Source: Vicia villosa
Lineage: Eukaryota > Streptophyta > Magnoliopsida > Fabales > Fabaceae
Direction: 5' to 3'
NCBI RefSeq assembly: GCF_029867415.1
Contig: NW_026705404.1
Coordinates: forward strand, 1-64,000
Length of the DNA: 64,000 nucleotides
The notes beneath the pieces are model-generated. The model was given only the letters and a program-made list of their open reading frames with translations. It was not told the DNA's origin and did no database searches. Below are positions 56,951 to 64,000 of the stretch, piece by piece. A program made the position numbers and the translations under genes. Position 1 is the first letter of the stretch, and each line of letters begins with the position of its first letter.

Positions 56951-57661
56951 TATTCAAATAACCTACAAAACAAATTATGGTTAAAAGACCTTTTTCTCCT
57001 TGAGATGAGTTAGCCATGTCATGAATGCATGTATGCATGATGCATCACAGAAAAACAAATCCACACAAATCACACAATTTTTGGTTTAAGGCTTGCATGG
57101 AGTTTTAGATCAGGTGTCCTTCCCAAGGGCATTTCTATGGATAAGGAGATTTCAGCAACAGGTTCTACAAGTTATCCAGAATTGTAAGCCCTTCTAAAGC
57201 ACCCTCGGACATGATGCATTTGCACCATGCAATGATACTTTGAGAAAGAACCTATCTGAATTGTAGCATCGGGTAGCGACTAGTCCTTAACATTTGTCAA
57301 GGGTAGTCCCCCCACTACGTTCCTAAAGGCCAGGATGGGTTAAGGGTAACTAAAGGTCCTTGAGCTCCGGCGCACCCACAGACACATACATAGACCTCCC
57401 TCATTTGAGAAAGGTGTGCATATGCTATGGAGTCCTAACTCAAGCGTGAACTTCATACTGACTCATCTCCCACATATGTGAAAGAGGTCCTTATGACTAT
57501 GCCACTCCTAATCTTAAGGGTTCTTGAATCCGGGAATAGGATTCATCCTTCAGTTAATTCCCAAAACGCCCCCTGAAAAATAAAACAAACAAAGCAAACA
57601 ATAGAAAACATTTAAGTGAATCCTAAACTTTTAAGGTAACCCCTCTTTTATAAGAAAATTC
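56951..57661 (-). other. 5' leader of Ogre2 (between ORF1 and PBS)
   Basis: 711 bp, non-coding. Short direct repeats and no strong structure that I could read; similar length to the leader of the left Ogre-like element but little sequence similarity. Confidence 0.7.
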
Positions 57662-57679
57662 TCCCCAGCAGAGTCGCCA
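57662..57679 (-). other. primer binding site of Ogre2, TGGCGACTCTGCTGGGGA
   Basis: Four bases inside the LTR end; same 18 bases as the PBS at 3094-3111. Reported Ogre elements prime with tRNA-Arg. Confidence 0.9.
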
Positions 57680-57683
57680 GTTC

Positions 57684-60600
57684 TGTAATACGGTGAACTG
57701 ACTTTTTATCGATCGAAATGTCGCGGTTAAGCATGAGTCGCCACCGACTTTTATTTTATCCAAACAAATTCGGAAAGGCAAAAAGAAACAGAAAAAAACC
57801 TTTTAAAGAAATCTAAGTTCGGGGGGTAATTTATGCAAAGGGAAGGTGTAAGGCACCCTTTGCATCCATGGTTTTCCATGGGCTCTTAATTGCTTTGCTT
57901 GCTCGTTTGTCTTTAGAAAAAGTAGATGAAAGAAAAAAGTGGACTTTAGCTCGTAAATGAGCGTAGCCAGTTTTTTTGAAGAATTGTGAAAAAGAATATG
58001 AAAATTGAGCATTGCAAGGCAATTAGGGGCAATTACCTTAAACTCAGATAATAGGTCTCTTTTTGCCTTTCAGAATGAAAGGGTCTATCCTTGCCATAAG
58101 AGGGCAGGAAGCCTTTCGTTTGGAGGTTGAAGGGTCATCGAAGCATCCTTTGCCATGAGACTGTCCCATGCCATAGAAGGGCAGGTAGTCTAAGGCAAGG
58201 ATCAGAATAAGCCATTTCGTAGGCAGCCAGAAGATACCTCAGCCTTTTTCCGTAGGCAACTTCCGAGGGTCGAGGTCATATTGTGTATCGAAGGCAGCAT
58301 CATTTAGGGTCGTATGACCTTTAGTATTCGAGGCAACACGGCTGAGGTATCTTCGAATTCGAGGGACGTGGCTTATTCTGCAAAAACATAAAGGCAACAG
58401 GCAACAAGACAACAGGCAACAAGGCAACAGAGAGGGTTACCCAAAAAGTGTGCGTGTGTGCACCAATCACGTGATTATGTTCAGTTATGTTATCTTATAA
58501 AATTACGTGATGCTAATTCAATTGATAAGTTGCACTCCCTATAATTACTAACCACACAATAATATAACAATAATAATGGGGAAGGGAAATTGTAACCAGC
58601 GGAGGAGAGGGGAATTGAAACCAGCGGGATATAAAAATAAAAGGCAAAAGGTTTAACACAAGTAATAATTTGTAAATAGGGTTTAGGGTTACCAATACTC
58701 GTAGCTTTGGCAGTTGACAAACCCTGAAAATTTGGAAAAGAAAGAATAAACAAAGAAGGGTGAGTGCATTATCGGTTCGGAGGCAAATAGGGTTAACCCT
58801 AATAAAAATAAAGGATAAAGAAATTAATAATAAATAAATAAACAACACTTAGCTTTGCATTTGAATTTGATCTGATATGGTTGGTTAGAGTCGGAGGAAA
58901 CTTCGGGGGTAACCCTGAAAAGACAAGGCAGAAAGAGAGGGAGTGAATGCATGCACAGTTCAGAAATAAGGACAAACCCTAAAATTAAAAAGGCAACAGG
59001 GTAGACATCGAATAAATAAAATACTTAGCTTTTGGTATTTTGATCGGGCGTGTCATCAGAGTGAACCATGTTGATAACCCTGAAAAGGCACAAAAGAAAT
59101 ATTCAGTGTAGTGGGATGTTCGTCATAAACCCTGATTAGGGTACGAATTTAAATAAGAAAATATAATTATTGGTCTCGCGACCTAATTAATTAAATCAGG
59201 AGGAGAAAAAATAAAATCGAATGTAAAAATAATTTTTATGGGTTTTTATGAATTTTTATGAATTAAATGTAAATTTATAATATTTTAAAAGTAATATCCT
59301 AATTAAAAACTAATTTAGATGGTAAACAAATAACTTTAATAATATAAATATTAAAATAAATACTATTAATAATAGTTGTTATAAAAAAGATTTTAATAAA
59401 TAACAAAAAGGATTGATTTTTAGAAAAAAAAAAAATAAACAAAAAAACAATCATACATATAAATATATAAAAAATAAAGACTATGCAATTAAAAATAAAA
59501 AAAATTAAGAAATTTCTTAGCTTTGATTGTGTGTTGCGCAGGCGTATGGCTTATGGTGTGCACTCGCATCTGGAAGCGTTGGATGGATCTGGAGATTGGA
59601 CGGACGGCTGAGATGATGCAAGACCATGGTAGTGCGTGCATCATGATACACGTGATCCCCCCGTTCCCATTCAAAAACGCGCGCCCAGGGCCTCCAACGG
59701 GAAGCTGCCACGCAGTCATCCCCTTCCTCTGGCCGTCGTTTTAGACCTGGAGCAACTTCTACCTACGGACAACGTCCGTTGCTACAACACCTGCGTTTAC
59801 GAATAGGGCAAAAACAAAGCAAAAATTTTTCGCGACCTGATGGACATGATCGTCCTGGCCTCCTGAATCTGATGGTACCTGTAATCATGTATAATTTGGC
59901 CTAACAAGAGAAACCCCAATCGGAGCTCTCAAACCCTAACTATGGCGTTACGATCAAAACGGCATATAAATGCAATTAAATCTCCAGAACCACTCAGAGC
60001 ATCAAGATAAACATGAATATGCACCAAGAATACATTAAATATGCGTGTATGATTGATTCCGATTCAAAGTTTAAAAGACTCAGAATACGACTTACAGTGC
60101 TTGTTCTTGATGCTTCAATGCTTGAAAACGATTGGAATTCACTCAATGATGATCCAGGAATGTGTATGGATCGATCAAATGCCCTGAATCGTCCTCTAAT
60201 GCAAAATTCGAGTTTGGGATTTTGATGAACTTTGAAGCTCGGGTTTGTTCTTTTGGAGGCAGGATTTCTTGACCCCTAGCATCTGGCTTTGCTCAGTACT
60301 TATAAGAGACTAATTTAGGTCAATAAAACCAAAAGAAATCTTGTTGAATCTTTGATTTGCAATTTTGGAAAATATGATTGAAATATGTTTCTAAATATGA
60401 TTCAAATCCCATCTTTTTCTACCAATTAACCCTTGCACGAATTTTGTATGATTATTGGATATTATTGGTGATTGAATTGATTGAAAAATATAATTGAACC
60501 AAATCTTTTCAAATTTCTTTGATTTATTTGATTTAAATCATATTTTAATAAATAAAAAACCAATAAAAAATCAAATAATCCTCAAAATTTCGTGGCATAG

Positions 60601-61465
60601 GTTTTGGATCCTCTAGATGACTTGGGAAGCAAGATTGAATCAAAAGATTTTGGGCCCACTTGCAAAAAATCCAAATTCTTCCACATTTTTCCCTCCAAAA
60701 TAGCCCAACTTTGACAAAGCCTATCTCTCTCATTTTTTGAGGTATGGAAGTATTATAAGACTTTTTAGAAACCTTAGAGAGTCCTCTAACCATTGTCTTT
60801 GGTCTCACATCAAAATCTTTTTCCATTCTTATTTTATGTCCTTTTGAAAAACATGTCTTTTTGTTGACTTTTGAAAAGGACCTATAATGTATGAAGCCAT
60901 ATCTCTTAAACCATTGACCTATGGGCTTTGATTCTTGGACCATTGGATAGAGGGATGAATTCTCTTCAAAATAAGCTTTGGTGGGAATTTTTCTGATGAA
61001 GTATGAATATTTGGTGAATTTTCAAAGTTTGGTTGACTTTTTTTTAGTTCATGCCCAAAATAGTAACTCTTGACTTTTGACTTCTCTGATCTTTCCTTGT
61101 ATCATCATGATCAACCCTTGATCAAATGATGATTTTAGGGTTATGAGGATGTTGTTGACCAAATATCTTGAGTTTTGACTATATATTGACTTGAAATGAC
61201 TGTTTTGCCCTTGAGAGTCGACTGTTGACCTAATCAGGATTTGAGGGACTAAATTTGCTCTGTTTGACTTGAAACTTTATATGGAGATACTTTGGGATGT
61301 TAGTGACCCTATGGAAACACCTTGAGCCATTGATTCAATGATTTTCCTCTGAATTATTCAAACCCTAGTTCAGAGCTTTTGTATAGGAGAGTGTGTTTTG
61401 GAGCTTTGTCTTTTGTTCTGATTTTATGTGTGAAAAATAACATGGGCAAATTTTGGGGTATGACA
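57684..61465 (-). repeat. 5' LTR of Ogre2 (3782 bp)
   Basis: Same length and ends as 42776-46557. PBS-like GGTGGCGACTC at 57745-57735; TATA-like CTTATAAG at 60299-60306. Two substitutions from the 3' LTR found by eye. Confidence 0.95.
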
Positions 61466-61470
61466 CAGAG
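61466..61470 (+). other. target site duplication CAGAG, right copy
   Basis: Second copy of 42771-42775, next to the Ogre2 LTR start. Confidence 0.95.
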
Positions 61471-62126
61471 GTATGATTGGATCTCTTCTATATTTGACTG
61501 CTTCTAGACCTGACATTCTGTTCAGTGTTTGTTTGTGTGCTAGATTCCAATCAGATCCTAGAGAATCTCATTTAACTGCTGTTAAGAGAATTCTAAGGTA
61601 TCTGAAAGGTACTACTAATGTTGGCTTAGTTTACAGAAAATCTAAAGAATACAACTTAGTAGGATTCTGCGATGCTGACTATGCTGGAGACAGAATTGAA
61701 AGAAAAAGTACTTCAGGAAGTTGCCAATTTCTTGGAAGTCATTTGATCTCTTGGTATAGCAAGAAGCAAGCAACTATTGCTCTATCAACAACAGAAGCAG
61801 AATATGTCGCTGCTGCTGGTTGTAGTACACAGATGCTCTGGATGAAGAGTCAGTTAGAAGATTATCAGATATATGAGAGTAACATTCCTATATTCTGTGA
61901 TAATACTTCTGCTATATGTTTATCTAAGAATCCCATTCTTCATTCAAAAGCTAAACATATTGAGATTAAACATCATTTCATAAGGGACTATGTTCAGAAG
62001 GGTGTTATATCTTTAAACTTTGTTGATACAGACCATCAATGGGCTGATATCTTTACAAAACCCATGGCTGAAGATAGGTTTAAGTTCATTCTGAAGAACA
62101 TCAGTATGGATTTATGCCCAGAATGA
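61471..62126 (+). pseudogene. pol: RNase H of element E, continuing RT across Ogre2
   Basis: In frame with the RT part that ends at 42775: GMIGSLLYLTASRPDILFSV, then YLKGTTNVGLVYRK, FCDADYAGDRIERKSTSG, ATIALSTTEAEYVAAAGC and CDNTSAICLSKNP, and the terminal WADIFTKPMAEDRFKF. The copia RNase H blocks are intact and the frame ends at 62126 with ...DLCPE, so this end of the pol gene is complete. It is broken only by the Ogre2 insertion and the upstream defects. Confidence 0.93.
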
Positions 62127-62655
62127 GAAGATGAGAAATTCTTATGTATGAGTATCTTCTGAAATGAATGTGATTTTTTTTAAATCAGAAGTTCTGATTG
62201 AAATCTTTTAGAAATTATGATTCGGTTATTACTAACGTTTCATTGTCTAAGTTGATTCAGAACCTCTTTTAAAGCAAAACAGCTGTAACGTTTTATCTCG
62301 GGATGGTAAACCTGTCGTTACTATTCATGGATAAGCGCGCGTGCAGTTGAAGGGACGCCGACCATAGGTAACTGTGCTAGTCACCTCATTTGTCTTTATT
62401 ATCTCTCCTCACGTCACGTAACATTAAATGCTATTCATCATTCGTTTCATTTTATTCTTTTTTAAATACTCTTCAAACGCTTCTCCTTCCCTCATATATT
62501 TTTTTTTCACTCTATCTGTGTTCTCTTTCTCTATCTCTTTGCATTCCTCATCAAGTTTTTTCTCTCTCTCTTCCGTTTTCGTCTCTTGCTCAAACAAATT
62601 TTTTTAAAAAATCCTAGCTCAAACCTAGCGTTCACCCTAAGCCTGTTGAAGATCT

Positions 62656-62844
62656 ATGACTCAAAGGCGACAGATCTCTGCATATCTCGGGATGGCTCTC
62701 CTGATACCTCTCAAGTCAGACCTCTTCTTTGATGTTGTTATCAACTTTCACCCAAAGACAGAAGACTTTCTTGAGTTATGGGAGGAGGTTAAGAATGATA
62801 TTCTTAACTTCTATGTTAAGGGAAAGCCCCGTTTGCAACATTAG
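62656..62844 (+). CDS. 62-aa ORF downstream of element E RNase H, unknown
   Basis: Encodes MTQRRQISAYLGMALLIPLK, then SDLFFDVVINFHPKTEDFLE and LWEEVKNDILNFYVKG. It sits behind a TATA-like TCATATATTTTT (62492) and a long CT-rich leader, an arrangement like a plant promoter and 5' UTR. SIRE elements often have an extra ORF downstream of pol (envelope-like), so it may be the start of a truncated one. It has no transmembrane segment or family motif that I recognise. Confidence 0.35.
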   Translation: MTQRRQISAYLGMALLIPLKSDLFFDVVINFHPKTEDFLELWEEVKNDILNFYVKGKPRLQH

Positions 62845-63182
62845 CTCTCTGTCTGTGAACTGTCCCTCTCTTCCTCTTTGGTCACTTGGATCTCTCCTAC
62901 AGTGGAGGTTCTAGTCTGGAAGACAAGAGTCCACAGGGATTCTTGATGGGTTGACACAGAGTGTGTCCTGCTAGGGTGCTGTTTTTAATTTTTGTAGTCA
63001 TTTCCTCTTGGGATGACTTTTTATGTATATGCTAGGAATGTTTCTCATCTTGTTAAACATAGGAACCTTTTGTAATATCTTTTGATTATCAATGAAAAGT
63101 TTCTTTGCTTTTACATTCCAGTGATTTTATTTGTCGTTTTCATCATCTGAATCGTTTAAAATATTCTTTTTGATGTTATGAC

Positions 63183-63197
63183 AAAAAGGGGGAGAAG
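63183..63197 (+). other. PPT-like tract of element E
   Basis: AAAAAGGGGGAGAAG, comparable with the internal tracts of element B; SIRE elements are known to carry such tracts well before the 3' LTR. Confidence 0.55.
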
Positions 63198-63689
63198 ATA
63201 AATGATAAATGATTTGATTAATCTATCAGTTGCTGGGTAAAGCTCCCACACATTTTCTAACAAGAACTGCAAGTTCTATATGGTTTAAGTGTTTTGCAGG
63301 TATAAAGAAGTGAAGAGAATCTTCAAAGCAAACACAAGAAGCAAAACCATGGAAACTGAAGCAAGCTGAGTGCTGTCAAGCTTCAGAAATCAGAAGCAAG
63401 AAAGAAGAATGAATCAGAAGCACTGATAATAGAATTTGATCCATATTTCCATATTTGTCTATTTGTTCTGACAAAATTCTATTTGCTCTGATACATTATT
63501 TTAGCCTATATGGCTCTGATACATATCATGTGTTCTAATATACATTTTATGTTCTGACTCGTTCATGCTGACTTTTGTCGTTTAGTTTTTGTTCTGTAAC
63601 ATTTCAGGATGTAGAGATGCTCTGATGATGCTCTGGTACATTCAACAATGTTCTGATACAAATCTAGCATGAAGTGAGGTTGGTAGAAA

Positions 63690-64000
63690 TTCAAGCTCTG
63701 AAGCTATCCGAGGGAAGCAGAAATCAGAAGCTGTGAATGTTCTAAAGATCCAGAAAACTCAAGTTCTGAAGCTGTCCTTAATGGAAGCAGAAATCAGAAG
63801 CTGTGAATGTTCAGAAGATCAAAGAAATTCAAGTTCTGAAGCTGTCCTAGATGGAAGCAGAAGTCAGAAGCTGTGAATGTTCAGAAGATCAAAGAAATTC
63901 AAGTTCTGAAGCTGTCCTAGATGGAAGCAGGAATCAGAAGTTGTGAGTGTTCTAGGGATCTAAAGAAATTCTAGTTCTGAAGCTGTCCTATGGAAGCAGA
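63690..64000 (+). repeat. tandem repeats, ~70-bp unit, running off the window
   Basis: At least four and a half copies of a unit with AAGTTCTGAAGCTGTCCTAG, ATGGAAGCAGAAATCAGAAG and CTGTGAATGTTCAGAAGATC. Starts of the AGTTCTGAA phrase at 63693, 63761, 63831, 63901 and 63972 give periods of 68-71 bp. Later copies are more alike than the first. Confidence 0.9.

Larger units (their letters stand above)
42776..61465 (-). mobile_element. full-length Ogre element (Ogre2), apparently intact
   Basis: 18690 bp. Minus-strand order: 5' LTR (61465-57684), PBS, leader, ORF1 (56950-55502), gag-protease (55243-52073), predicted intron, RT/RNase H/aRNase H/integrase (51840-48358), 3' region with tandem repeats, PPT, 3' LTR (46557-42776). 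Target duplication CAGAG on both sides. I find two substitutions between the 3782-bp LTRs: 43501/58409 and 44846/59754, both G on the left and A on the right. All ORFs are open and the catalytic residues are present, so it may be able to move. The pea Ogre type described is about 22 kb with 5-kb LTRs, so this is a shorter family. Confidence 0.95.
62127..63689 (+). other. 3' region of element E before the tandem repeats
   Basis: No pol remnants. It contains a pyrimidine-rich segment (62460-62600), a 62-codon ORF (62656-62844) and a PPT-like AAAAAGGGGGAGAAG at 63183-63197. The 3' LTR start TGTTAGAAC was not found, so it lies beyond the edge. Confidence 0.65.
38866..64000 (+). mobile_element. 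SIRE/Maximus-type Ty1/copia element E, split by Ogre2 and cut by the window edge
   Basis: 5' LTR (38866-40079), PBS, gag (40166-41110), a gag-integrase deletion junction, integrase end and RT (41056-42775), then Ogre2, then RNase H (61471-62126) and a long 3' region to the edge. It is inserted into the integrase region of D; the five bases before it are GAATT. The 3' LTR is not in the window. Gag and RT features and PBS TTGGCATCAGAGC fit the SIRE/Maximus lineage. The element is defective (internal deletion and a stop). Confidence 0.9.

Overview
The window is nuclear DNA of a flowering plant, most likely a legume of the pea/vetch tribe (Fabeae). I infer this from stacked Ty3/gypsy Tat-Ogre elements with very long LTRs and a separate ORF upstream of gag, plus SIRE/Maximus-type Ty1/copia elements. 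No host protein gene, rRNA, functional tRNA, CRISPR array or other prokaryotic feature is visible. Almost all of the 64 kb is transposable-element DNA, much of it nested.

Layout. (1) 1-9232, minus strand: the 5' part of an Ogre-like element cut by the left edge (gag start, ORF1, leader, PBS and a 6.1 kb LTR). (2) 9233-15933, plus strand: the 3' end of another Tat-type element, with a 3' region full of minisatellite, a PPT and a 4.3 kb LTR. (3) 15934-17333, minus: an LTR-like promoter segment carrying four short palindromes upstream of a TATA box. (4) 17334-17442: a 109-bp segment whose second copy lies at 23687-28938, split by element C. (5) 17443-22989, minus: a truncated SIRE-type copia derivative (B) without integrase or RT; a 388-bp foldback element sits in its LTR. 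(6) 23704-28841, plus: a complete but decayed copia element (C) with 246-bp LTRs and a CATAT target duplication. (7) 28939-30851: AT-rich intergenic DNA, then a 150-bp GA microsatellite. (8) 31002-38865, minus: copia element D, ending in a tandem array of three 443-bp LTRs alternating with truncated gag units; its RT gene holds a 2.1 kb Ogre-type solo LTR (35217-37349). (9) 38866 to the right edge, plus: SIRE/Maximus copia element E, inserted in D. (10) 42776-61465, minus: an 18.7 kb Ogre element (Ogre2) inserted in E, with identical CAGAG target duplications.

Ogre2 is the most complete object. Its two 3782-bp LTRs differ at two sites that I could find. ORF1, gag-protease and RT/RNase H/integrase are all open, and PBS and PPT are present. 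A 247-bp gap between protease and RT looks like the facultative intron known in Ogre elements and would join the two ORFs in frame. The nesting gives a relative history: D, then E inside D, then Ogre2 inside E.

The observations most worth a second look are the conserved ORF1 of unknown function in two Ogre families; a PBS-like GGTGGCGACTC near the U5 end of three LTR families; the palindrome cluster upstream of a TATA box; the tandem LTR-gag array; the foldback element with tRNA-like arms; and the copia derivative that seems to carry a second gag-like module in place of its integrase/RT genes.
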